Below the pieces are notes generated by a model. It worked only from the letters and a program-made list of their open reading frames with translations, did no database searches and was not told the DNA's origin. Shown in pieces: positions 46,056 through 55,726 of a stretch of DNA of 64,000 nucleotides. The position numbers were made by a program, and so were the translations under genes. Each line of letters starts with the position of its first letter. Position 1 is the first letter of the stretch. Origin of the DNA: Diospyros lotus (Eukaryota; Streptophyta; Magnoliopsida; Ericales; Ebenaceae); contig NC_068339.1 of NCBI RefSeq assembly GCF_014633365.1, positions 3,353,001 to 3,417,000 of the forward strand, in the 5' to 3' direction.

Positions 46056-46414
46056 TGATAAGTCTCAGATCTGGGACTTATGCAAATTTGGAAATTGAGT
46101 AGCTGTAGAATTCAAATTGGAGGGAGATAGAGAGAGAATTTGAAAGGAGGAGGGAGAATTGAGAAGAAAAGAGAGAGAGAGAGAGAGAACTTTGGAGGGA
46201 AAGATTTATGTTCTATTCAATTACATAAATCCCATCCTCGGCGCCTCTTATCCTTTCATAGGCAACCTTATGGTTGTAACTGCAAGGGTACAAGTGGTTA
46301 GAGCTGTAACCGTTTAGTACAGCTATGGCTTATTACAATACTAGGCTAATTACAGCCTTGCCCCCTAACTAATAATTACATTCATGCCCTTGCCCGCCCT
46401 TTAGGGTCATGACA
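46056..46414. mobile_element. Solo LTR (359 bp) in SppA intron 8
   Basis: Begins TGATAAGTCTC and ends GGGTCATGACA, with a perfect 5-bp target duplication CTATT at 46051-46055 and 46415-46419. It contains a GA microsatellite near 46170. The empty site is preserved in the second block copy (AGTCCTATTCTTATCAAGG near 60310). The short length may mean a TRIM-type element. Confidence 0.88.
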
Positions 46415-46806
46415 CTATTCTTATCAAGGTGTTTGTCAGATCCTTCTGTGAAGAAAGACCTATATCAAGGGTGTGTTACTGTTGACCGCATCACCTCTTA
46501 GTGGTTGAGCTGCATTGTGTCTTTGTTGAAAGCTTAACTGATGCTCCCTGGACCTATGCTGAGCTCCCCAACCCCTCCCGAATTCCAGAATCTCTGGGTA
46601 GGGCTATTGGGGAACAAGTGCTGAGGGTAGCACAACGTCTTTACCAAGATCTCTAGCAACAAGCCCAACGAAGTCATATTACAGAAGTTTGAAATATTTG
46701 AACCAGTTGGGCTTTCAATCCAACTCCTCAAGGTGGGGTCAGATTGGTTGAAATTGAGGCTGGACCTAAACCTTTGTGAAAAGCCCAAGATTTCTCCCTC
46801 TTGGCC

Positions 46807-47003
46807 AAGGGCGGATCTAGAAATTTATGTAGAGGGAGGTTGAATTTTTTTTTTGAGTGTAGAGACACATAAAAAATTTTGGGGTGGGCTGTAATTTTTT
46901 TTTTTTGACTGGGTAATTATTTTTACATTAAAAAATTAATTTTTTATATAAAAAATTAATTTTAATTGTGGGCTGCCCTAGCTCACAAGTGGATCTGCCG
47001 CTG
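46807..47003. mobile_element. MULE-like MITE (197 bp)
   Basis: Flanked by the 9-bp direct repeat CTCTTGGCC (46798-46806 and 47004-47012); a 9-bp duplication is the mark of Mutator-like elements. Ends are weakly inverted: AAGGGCGGATCTAGAAATT on the left, CAGCGGCAGATCCACTTG on the right strand. The second block copy has a single CTCTTGGC at this site. Confidence 0.8.
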
Positions 47004-47898
47004 CTCTTGGCCGGATAAAAAGAGAAATATTCATTATAATGGTACTATGTTATTTTGCTGACATGCTATCACCAGCTAATTATATCACGTATTATTGATT
47101 AAACTAATCAGATACAATACAACATTATTCTTTTATATTTTATAAATAAATAAATCCAACATAATAAGTTTGGTAGTTGCAGTAGTCACATATGGCTGAT
47201 TTCAATTGGATTATTGTCGATGTTATCTTTGTACAGGATATGGAGGGAAATCAGACTTCTGGCTGCCACAAAGCCAGTCATTGCATCAATGGTTGATGTG
47301 GCGGCTAGTGGAGGATACTACATGGCAATGGGAGGAGGAGTTGTAGTGGCAGAGAATCTTACTTTAACTGGTTCAATTGGAGTTGTTTTAGGTAATCCTA
47401 GGGATCTGTCAGTGTTGGTTTGATATTGCCAAGATATTTTGGTATTCCACCACATTTAGTTCTATTTTCCATTTTCCCTGGATTTTAAAGTTCAACTAGT
47501 TGTTGAAAGGGTGGTGTTTGAACAGAACATTTAGATTTTAGACCAAGAGGCATTAAATACATAGAACCAGAAGAAAACAATTCATTGATCAATAATGGAA
47601 ATGGATGCCGTGGTTGATATTTAACAATTCCTGAAAAGATAAAATTTAATTGTTGTTCTATCCTTTTACATCTGTTCTGCAAACATAGAATTTATGCCTG
47701 GAAAGGGAGATCAAAGTCTATTTGCTTTATTCTTAAGGCATTCGTTTACCTGTAAGCAACAGAGAGAAGAGCTGACTGGAAGACCTGCCTCATAAATGTA
47801 TGCCTCCTGATATGGCAGACAAATTTAAAATATATATGATTCTCCCTGGACATTTAAGTACATGGTAGCCAGTGCATCAGATGTAACTATAGTTCTAT

Positions 47899-48065
47899 AA
47901 AAATGTGGCATGGGGAGGGGTGTCCCCAGTGCACATTGCGAATGTGGTATTTACACCCTGCCCTTTGCATTTCTTTTTGTGCTAGGGGGCTGTTTTTACA
48001 ACTTGAACTCATGACCTTCCAGTTACAAAGGAGCAAACTTGCCATTCCTACCTTGTGAAATTCTC
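47899..48065 (-). mobile_element. Au-like SINE in SppA intron 9
   Basis: On the minus strand it reads GTTTGCTCCTTTGTAACTGG, then AAGGTCATGAGTTCAAGTTG with the B box, then AAAAACAGCCCCCT and AAATGCAAAGGGCAGGG. This is the series found in plant Au SINEs. The tail near 47900 is T-rich on the minus strand. Target duplication not resolved. Confidence 0.65.
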
Positions 48066-48832
48066 TTTCGTGACTGGGTTTCTTATGTGCCACACAAATT
48101 GCCTGTATTTAATGCTCAATTAAACTGACAATTTTATCCAACACACTCGCCCAAAGCTCATGGATCAAATTAAGAATGAAACAAAGTGATGTTGGATAAT
48201 GACACCCTGAATTTATTAATTATTATAACAATTACAGTGTGTAAGATTAAATAAAAAAATTCTTTCTTCTCAAAGTATCAGAGAAGGAAAAAAAAAATGA
48301 GAAAGGAATGTTTAATTTATGAAAAGTAGAAATGCTAGTATGGTTATGCTGTCATAGGCAATTTTAGGATATAGTTTTTCTTTGGATCCTGCAGGAGATA
48401 CCTATACATGTTTGAGGTATGGCTATTGATGCTTTGACATGCTGTGCTTGCAGGGAAGTTTAACTTGGGCAAACTGTATGAGAAGATTGGCTTCAATAAA
48501 GAGATCATATCAAGAGGAAGGTTTGCAGAGCTTACTGCAGCTGAACAGCGACCACTCAGGTAAGAGGCCTTGTTGAGTTGCTAATTATGAACTCTTATTT
48601 TTGATACAAGAAAATGAATCAGTGAGTTTATGCAATGACGGCATGTCCTAACTGAATCTGAAACTCAAAATAAATTTTATTGTGATTCTTTCCAGGATAT
48701 TATGTCTTCTCCGTCAATCTCCTCACTTCTCTTGACTGTTGATAACTCTCACTTTCTTTTCCTGTTAAGACTTTCCTTGTAATATTTCTCTTGACTGATA
48801 TTATGGGATTGTTTGGTCTTGTGTTGGAGATT

Positions 48833-49560
48833 GCTAATACAATAGTAGTGTGGAGATGTTTGATAATTGCTCAGTTGCCTCAATATAATTTTACCATTTA
48901 AGTGAGATTGGATGGTGTTGTCTTAAATATTGTGTATTTAATTATTATTAAATTTTAATTTTTATAAAATGATTAAAAATAAGCCACATCATCAGTTCTG
49001 GCGAGGTGAGCCAAAATTTATAAGGGTATAGAGGAGAGGGAAGGAACTTGGGGGAAAGTTTCTTCCATTCCAGTGGTTGCTATACCCAGTTCTTCAAAGT
49101 TGTCCACAAAGTTGTCTACCATTCTGTTCGTGTAACATTTTCCTCCTTCCATTCCAGTGGTTGCTATAGGCCCCACAACTCAAAACCTTTTATTCCTGTA
49201 TTAATTTCAGTCAGATACGTTGATAGTGTCTTTGTAGCGAATTAGACGCATTGTTAACCATATGCATCTTCTCACACTGTACCTACCTGTTTCATCTTCA
49301 ACGCATTCTTAATTCAATAATATCTTATATCAATATGTTTCAATCTATAGTGAAAAGTAATATCCTGAATAAATTTTTTCATCTACACCAACTCTTGACA
49401 AACTTCTCATACTGATTTTAGGTGATAGAAAGTATAAAACACTTTTACAATTTAAATTACCATAAAAATGTGGGAAGTCAAGTTTTTGAGTTCTGAGTTC
49501 TAAATTTAACATACATATTACTCAAATATATTAGTTGGTTTCTTTTGTTTTAGAATATAA
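48833..49560. repeat. Copia-derived repeat, copy Y1
   Basis: First of four copies of a dispersed repeat, recognised by TTTGATAATTGCTCA.TTGCC, AGTGAGATTGGAT, TTAAATATTGT.TATTTAATT, GTGAGCCAAAATTTA and AGGGTATAGAGGAGAGGGAA. Minus-strand translation near 49300-49345 gives KHIDIRY, a Ty1/copia RNase H signature. Inside, CTTCCATTCCAGTGG plus TTGCTATA is duplicated with a period of 84 (49062 and 49146). Confidence 0.75.
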
Positions 49561-50021
49561 ATTATTATCCAATGGCAAAAATATAAAAAAAATAAAAATT
49601 AAAATTAAAAGGGTATTGCATCTCTCAAGTTCATGGTCTGTTAAAAGAAATCGAGTGACGTTCATGATCCAAAATCAGTTAAATCAAATTAACTAAATCC
49701 AACCGATTTAAATTATTGATTCAATTTGGTTTATTTTGCAAAATAATCCGATTTGGTTAAGTTTTTTAAGTAATTTGGTTTGATGTGATTACTTTGTTCA
49801 AAAATTTAAAATAATCGAATCTAACAAAGTTTTAAAAATCACTGTATTTTTGGCCCAATTAATTGAACATTAAAACCAAACCAAACCAAATATATGAAAT
49901 GAGTTGACATATACACTAAATTCTACTAGACCTGCAAATACAATGAACACAAGATCAAACAACTCATGGATTCTACTAGCTAGAACTGCAAATACACTCA
50001 AAAGGAAAAACAAAACCTTAT

Positions 50022-50678
50022 CTAGGTTTTAATTATATTATTTTTGACATCAAGCTTCGCTTTTTTTCTTTTTTCTTTTTTACCAAAAGTGAAACTTACT
50101 GTTTTATAAAAGGTCTGGCAGCAGCAGTAGGCTGGTGATGGGGTGAGTGGTGCTAATTGGCGGTAGTTGCAGATGAAGATGACGAGCAATGCAAGTGCGT
50201 AAATGGCCCAAGAGACCACCTTGAGCCACAACGGGAAAGCAATTGTGATGGCCAAGAAGAAAGCCGTGATCCCAAGAAACCCACCGACATGCTCCAGGAC
50301 TCGAGCAGCGTGCTCGATAGCAATGTTCGTGGCAATGAAGATGGCAGAAAACGCAAGCAACAATAACATACACAGCAACTGGAAGCTTACAGCGTCTGTC
50401 TTGCGAGCCTCGACGGCAATCTCAAGCGCGACAGCCAAGCAGAATCCGATCGTAAGCGTCGGCCAATCCAGCTGGCGATTGTTTTTCTTTTGCTGCTGCT
50501 GATCATCATCAGCACTTTGCTCCCCTACTACTGGTGTAGTTGGAGAAGCGCTCTCGCGATCATCAACTTGCAGTGGGCTTGGTATATCAATCCTCAGCTG
50601 CTCGGGCTCGGTTGGCGAAGGGAGTTGATCAGACGAGGGTGGAGTACTAGTTTCCGTTTGTGGGAGGGCCATAATCAT
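50022..50678 (-). CDS. Multi-pass membrane protein of unknown function
   Basis: A single-exon protein of 218 residues from the first ATG (50678); the second ATG of MIMALP (50672) would give 216. I do not recognise the family. The first 75 residues are Pro/Ser/Gln-rich and probably cytosolic. Then come RQLDWPTLTIGFCLAVALEI and three more hydrophobic segments (LLCMLLLLAFSAIFIATNIA, FLGITAFFLAITIAFPLWL, WAIYALALLVIFICNY), so about four membrane helices. The tail is Cys-Cys-Cys followed by a Lys-rich end. A TATATATG-type box is near 50745. A truncated relative at 54658-54951 shows the gene was duplicated with its flanks. The conserved hydrophobic core suggests it is or was functional. Confidence 0.7.
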   Translation of the reverse strand: MIMALPQTETSTPPSSDQLPSPTEPEQLRIDIPSPLQVDDRESASPTTPVVGEQSADDDQQQQKKNNRQLDWPTLTIGFCLAVALEIAVEARKTDAVSFQLLCMLLLLAFSAIFIATNIAIEHAARVLEHVGGFLGITAFFLAITIAFPLWLKVVSWAIYALALLVIFICNYRQLAPLTPSPAYCCCQTFYKTVSFTFGKKEKRKKAKLDVKNNIIKT

Positions 50679-50762
50679 CAAAGAGATGAAGAACCGAAAA
50701 AATAACGGGATTAGGAGCAACTAGCTAGCGAGCTCACACATATATATCTAGAAAGGGAAGAC

Positions 50763-50978
50763 GGGACTATCTACCATAGTCCTGTCCTTTTGGATTTCCA
50801 AAAGGGAAGAAATCTCCAAATCCATTTGGTTTCTTCCCTGATTTGGAGGTTCCAAAATTGGAAACCAAATTTTGGAGGTCCCCCTGGGAAGAAACCAAAT
50901 GGATTTGGAGGTTCCAAAATTGGAAACCAAATTTTGGAGGTTCCAAAAGGGGAAGAAACCAAATGGATTTGGGACTAT
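50763..50978. repeat. Foldback with two internal 62-64-bp tandem units
   Basis: Two direct units (50840-50901 and 50902-50965) start GATTTGGAGGTTCCAAAATT and end GAAGAAACCAAATG. In front of them lies the inverted counterpart AAATCCATTTGGTTTCTTCCC-like arm (50811-50837). The whole is bounded by GGGACTAT at 50763-50770 and about 50970-50977, perhaps a target duplication. It sits directly upstream of the membrane protein gene. Confidence 0.75.
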
Positions 50979-51925
50979 TCACAAAATAAATACAAACTAA
51001 TTTAATTTATTAACATTTAAATTTCAACTAATTCAATTTAATTTTAACCTTATAACAAATTCAATATTAACTTTATCATCTTCAATACAAATTCATAATT
51101 AAATATCAATATTTATAATATAAATTAAAATCATTACAAAACAAAATATATAAATATATGTATGTATATACAGACAGAAGTCACAACTGTCACAACCAAC
51201 ACTGCCGACGACCATCGTCAATGGAAACTTCCAACGATCAGAACTTATCATTAGAAACACAAAGTTAAGAGAGTTAACATATAAAAAAATAGGACAGATT
51301 TAATAGTTAGATTTTAGTAGATCTGATTTTAATTTTTGGTTAAACTTAAAAAAGCATTGCCAGTCATCATCGGCTACTGTAGTCGTTGGTTTCCGGCTAT
51401 CAGAGGCAACCACCCAACACCTAAGGGCACATCGACCAACATTCCCAAAATCAACAAGATCCAACGGCCAAATTTCTGTAGATCTAAACTTAAAGTTTCG
51501 GCCAAATCTCCATAAATCTAAAATATTTGTCATTTGATACTTTTTAATCATTGTGCAAAAGTAACCTTTTCCCATGCATTAATGTAGATGCTTTTGTGCA
51601 ATACCATTGATTTAGCAGATTTCAAGCAAGTGACGTTATCCAGTGATATTTTGCCGGTTATGTACTCTGATGTACCAAACCATCCTTTTCTTCATGGACA
51701 TTCCCTCATAAATCCCCTCTACCTCCCCCTACTAGCTAGCGCCATCAACTTTGAAGTGATCAATGATATATATTTGATTGATATATATCATTGATCAACT
51801 ATATTATATATTATATATAATATAGTTGGTAATAATATAATATATTTGATTGATATATAATATATTTTGGTAATAATAATATAATCTTATTACAATATGA
51901 CGTTAGTAGTTGGAGATTGATGCAA
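50979..51925. other. AT-rich intergenic DNA
   Basis: No gene recognised. A TA-rich region near 51770-51850 contains several self-complementary short repeats (GATATATATTTGATTGATATA-like, kept short). Nothing bounded. Confidence 0.6.
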
Positions 51926-52191
51926 CTAATATATACAATAGTAGTGTGGAGATATTTGATAATTGCTCAATTGCCTCAATATAATTTTACCATTTTAGTG
52001 AGATTGGATTGTACATGTTGTCTTAAATATTGTATATTTAATTATTAAATTTTAATTTTTATAAAATAATTAAAAATAAACCATCATGAGTTCTCCGAAG
52101 GTGAGCCAAAATTTACCAGGGTATAGGGGAGAGGGAAGAAACTTGGGGGGGAAGTTTCTTTAAGCGTTGAAGAGAAGTAATGCTGTGATAG

Positions 52192-52267
52192 AAGATCATC
52201 TTTGATTCTCTTTTCTTTATATATATATATATATATATATAAAGAAAAGAGAATCAAAGATGATCTT
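52192..52267. repeat. Perfect 76-bp palindrome
   Basis: Arms AAGATCATCTTTGATTCTCT then TTTCTTTATATA and their exact complement, with a (TA)n centre. Copy Y3 has only one arm in its equivalent place (GCATCTTTGATTCTCTTTTC near 55993), so the palindrome arose by inverted duplication of that arm. Confidence 0.95.
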
Positions 52268-52280
52268 TTCCGCAAAATTC

Positions 52281-52434
52281 GTGGCGCATAGCAACCATTA
52301 GAAAAATAATAATAAAGGACCGTTCTATACGTGCATGTGTATGCACGTAACTTAATATATTAAGTTACGTGCATACACATGCACGTATAGAACGGTCCTT
52401 TATTATTATTTTTCTAGTGGTTGTTATGCGCCAC
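52281..52434. mobile_element. Nearly perfect 154-bp palindromic MITE
   Basis: Arms of 77 bases run GTGGCGCATA(G/A)CAACCA(T/C)TAG, then AAAAATAATAATAAAGGACC, and so on to a central ATAT; only two mismatches between arms. Flanking AAATT on both sides (52275-52279 and 52435-52439) looks like a 5-bp target duplication. With a near-zero loop, the transcript would be one long hairpin. Confidence 0.85.
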
Positions 52435-52825
52435 AAATTTTTTGAAAAGCTCTGAAGAGTTTGACAGGCTCATTGATTGTGCTATCGAAAGGGGTAAAAA
52501 GACGTTTTTACCCAGTCTACTTTGTAAATTTGTAAAATGGGCCACTATTGCTCTCTTCCTACTCGCTCGTCTCCTTTCCATGGCCGCCGCTCTCGACTTG
52601 TCACCTCGTCTCCATCACCTCGCTGTCCTTGTCTTGTTGATTGATGCAGCAACGGTCGACGAGGGCACCGAGACGAGGGCAGCAGCTATGGAAGGGAGAC
52701 TAACTAGTTTTGACCTCCTTTCTGTAAAGGACTTGGTAAGCCTGTCGGGCTCTGTAAAACGACTTCGAGTTTTGCTACTTGTACGCACTGGAGTGACGCA
52801 CAATTTGACACATAGCGAGAAATGA
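52421..52825 (+). other. Orphan open frame, doubtful gene
   Basis: A 134-codon open frame, GC-richer than its surroundings, beginning inside the palindromic MITE and followed by non-coding DNA. No family resemblance, and it starts with GGGTAAAAA-gacg-TTTTTACCC, a small inverted repeat. More likely a piece of captured or transposon DNA than a gene. Confidence 0.3.
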
Positions 52826-54657
52826 CGAAAATATCCCAAAACTGTCACTCAAATTACTTGGGATTGCCACTCAAATTAATTGCTTCTTCTTCACTTCTTC
52901 TCTCTATCTTCTCTCTCTCTCGCACAGGAGAGTTTTGCCCATTCCTTTTCTGTTACATTTAATCAAATTTTGTTATTTGAGTATGTAAATTTAGTAGTTA
53001 GATATTATCAATCCAATTTTGTTATTTGGGTGTGTAAATTTAGTACTTAATCAGATAAATTTTATGTAATGTAATTAATTTTTGTAGAATTATAACTTTA
53101 ACTTTTTCAAGAAATATATAATATTCATTTTGCCTTATTAAAATTTGCATTAACTAACTAAGATATAGCCATCCAAATTATTTCCTACCTCAAAAACCTT
53201 AATCCATCCCCTAGTTTCTTTCATCATAACTATAATTAAGGCTCAGAGCCTCTATTACCAAAATTAACAGAAAAGGCAAATGAATAGGATAATGTAACCT
53301 GAGATCTACGAAGTTATACTAACAGTGTCTCAGTCCTCTAAGAAGCCAGTCTCAATATCAAAAGACTCTTAACTATGAAATGGTATATCTCAGTATCAAA
53401 AGACTCTTAACTATGAAATGGTATATCATGAATGAGATGGCCCAAGATACAACAAGTGCACAATTCAAATCGTTATCATCTTCTTAATCAAAATTCATAC
53501 ATCCATAATTAAATTAAAATCTCTAATCCAAAGAAAGCAATTAACATCACTCTCCACTCTGTGCCACATAAAAAAAATTATTTGTGCCATTTACAGGAAA
53601 AAAAAAATTATTTGTGCCAGTAGAGAAGCAGCACAAAACTGAATGAAGCATCAAGACATTGTTATACATCCATCAAACAATTTTATACATCCATCAAAAA
53701 TATATAAATATATATATATACACACACATATTACTCAAATATATTACACACATATGTATACACACATATTACTCAAAAACAATTATATACTCCTTAATTA
53801 CAAGCTTCTCGTACTACTTTCAAGTGATAGAAGGTATAATACATTTTTATAATTTAAATTATCATAAAAATGCAGGAAAGTAAAGTTTTGAGTTTCAAAT
53901 TCTAAATTTAACATACATATTACTCAAATATATTTTTGAACTCAATTTTAAATGCCTCATCTCTTTTTCTAACTCAACTTATGTACTTAATTTGTACCAT
54001 TTATTTTTAACTAAAAAAAGTCTCCGAAGAGAGATAAAATAGGAGAACTTTTATACTCAATAAAAATGATGGTCTTAGGTTTGAAGAAAACAATTTTAGT
54101 GAAATTTAATTTTTTCTATTTTTATTATTTTAGAATAAAAATTAAAAGAGTATTAGTTTGCTTCTTTTATTTTAGAATATAAATTATTATCCAATGGCAA
54201 AAATATAAATAAAATATAAATAAAAATAAAAAGGGTATTGCATCCCCCAAGTTCTGTTGCTGTTAGAAGAAATCGCTTGACGTTCATGATCCAAAATTAG
54301 TTAAATCAGATTAACTAAGTCCAATTGATGTAAATTATTGATTCGGTTTGGTTTATTTTGCAAAATATTTCGATTTGGTTAAGTTTTTTAAGTAATTTGG
54401 TTCATTACTTTGTCCAAAAATTTAAAATAATCGAATGTACCAAAATTTTAAAAATCACTGTCATTTTGACCTAATTATTTGAACATTGCCCCGAATGGAA
54501 CTAAATGAGTTGACATATGCACTAAATTTTATTAGACCTGCCAATACAATGAACACAAGACCAAACAACTCCTGAATTCTACTAGAACTGCAAATACACT
54601 CAAAAGGAAAAATAAAACCTTTTTTTTTTTCTTTTCTTTTTTTACCAAAACTGAAAC

Positions 54658-54951
54658 TTACTGTTTTGTAAAAGGTCGAGCTACATCAGCGTGCTTGCCA
54701 GCAATGTTCATGGCAATGAAGATGGCAGAAAACGCAACCACCAACAGCATACACAACAAGTGGAAGCTTATAGCGTCTGTCTTGTGAGCCTGGACGACAA
54801 TCTGTGCCGCGGCCCCCAAGCAGAATCCGATCGTAAGCGTCGGCCAATCCAGCTGGCGATTATTATCAGCAGTTTGGTTTCCTTCTACTCTATTTCTTTC
54901 TTCTCTCTTTTCTTTCGACCACCGTGGACCCACTACCCCGTCATTGCGCAA
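54658..54951 (-). pseudogene. Truncated copy of the membrane protein gene
   Basis: Keeps NNRQLDWPTLTIGFCLGAAA, then IVVQAHKTDAISFHLLCMLL and VVAFSAIFIAMNIAGKHAD, but then jumps to RPFTKQ and stops. About 200 bases that encode the last two membrane helices are deleted, and the Pro/Ser-rich N-terminus is replaced. The 3' flank (ACTTACTGTTTTGTAAAAGG) is shared with the intact gene. It may still make a two-helix peptide of 97 residues, but it is best taken as a remnant. Confidence 0.8.
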
Positions 54952-55039
54952 TGGGTCAACGATGAGAGAGAGAAGAGTGAGGAGAGAGAAATGGGGTTAG
55001 CACAAAAGAGTGTTATTTATTTAGATTCAGGGCCAGGGT

Positions 55040-55726
55040 TGTTCCGGTCCTAGACGATAATTAATTTAGTAGTTTTCTGAAAAATAATAAAAAATATTAA
55101 AATTTTATTTTTCTTATCTTTTGAGATGTAAAATTATTAATTAAATTTTTGTATTTTAGTTTTAAAAGTAATTTTTTTTAATTAATAATATAGATATGAG
55201 AAAAAGATATGAAACGTAAAAATTGAATAAAAAATATGAAAAATTTACTGTCAGGCCTATAAATTAAAAAATTATTGATTTACTTTTTTTTCTTTAATGC
55301 CCTGATCATTGCAGATTTTTCAGATAAAATTTTTGTGGTCCAAGTAATCATTTTATCAAATTATTCTTCTAAAATAATATCATTTCTTGTATTTTTTTTA
55401 TTTGCGTTACTAGTTTAGTACACCACATTATTTATTATAATTAAAAGTTGGGGTCTCCTTATCTAAATAACATCACACTATATATTGTATAATATTAAAA
55501 AATGATCCATGGACTTAGGGAGTTAAGAGATCTTTTCATTTAAATAAAATAATAAAATAAATATAGTATGAATTTAAAGAAAATTATCATAAAATAAAAT
55601 TAGTAATTTTATATTTTAAAATATAAAAAAATAAATTTTAATTAATTATTAATTTTGGAGTCAGCATAGACCTTAGTGACCTGTTTAGATCTAGTCTAGC
55701 TCTACTTTTAGTAGTTGGAGGTTGAT
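55040..55726. other. AT-rich spacer between repeat copies
   Basis: No gene or bounded element seen. Homopolymer-rich DNA that separates the gene remnant from copy Y3. Confidence 0.6.

Larger units (their letters stand above)
44636..47215 (+). repeat. Duplicated SppA block, copy 1
   Basis: This stretch (intron, exon 8, intron) reappears at 58095-60871 in the same orientation. Matching runs include TTAGAACATGGCAA, AACTAAGAAGTTATATATTC, TTTGAGGGAGG.CCCATAAA, GATGGATATATATGTTCC, exon 8 itself and TTCAATTGGATTATT. Three insertions are present here and absent in the other copy. The block stops just before exon 9. Confidence 0.92.
36295..48559 (+). pseudogene. SPPA: Plastid signal peptide peptidase SppA (protease IV), decayed
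   Basis: Homologue of the thylakoid SppA Ser-Lys peptidase. Exons are 36295-36756, 38731-38914, 39820-39963, 41844-42014, 42084-42187, 43079-43136, 43859-44035, 45820-45889, 47237-47391 and 48454-48559, all GT-AG. Stretches such as YPSGEFVFEEFGAWKKFLVK, SLPQICENFIKAAYVPHISG, VIRASGSISRVRGPF, IDSPGGDALASDL and [11 protein letters not shown] leave no doubt. The Lys (GKYKSTGD) and Ser (ASGGYY) dyad residues are still encoded. Lesions: a TGA at 36454-36456 in the transit-peptide part; a frame change before 36510; an extra base in TTACCGGGGACAG (about 36750) that breaks the phase to exon 2; TGA at 41882-41884; and TGA at 45849-45851. Both later TGAs stand where relatives have Arg. After 48559 the last third is not found in the window; it could lie further right. 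Expression as a transcript is possible, a working enzyme is not. Confidence 0.9.
51926..54640. repeat. Copia-derived repeat, copy Y2, with insertions
   Basis: Left part (51926-52160) matches Y1 and Y3. It resumes at about 53780 (AAGTGATAGAAGGTATAATAC, ATAAAAATGCAGGAAAG) and runs on through TCCAATGGCAAAAATATAAA and TTGACGTTCATGATCCAAAA to the gene remnant at 54658. The middle holds two palindromes, an orphan open frame and a 38-bp tandem duplication (53351 and 53389). Confidence 0.7.

Noticed and set aside
50157..50705. Plus-strand open frames over the membrane protein gene
   Set aside because: Antisense shadows of the minus-strand gene.
52421..52825. 134-codon frame as a real gene
   Set aside because: It starts inside a MITE arm, has no homologue that I know and lies in repeat DNA; kept only as a doubtful feature.
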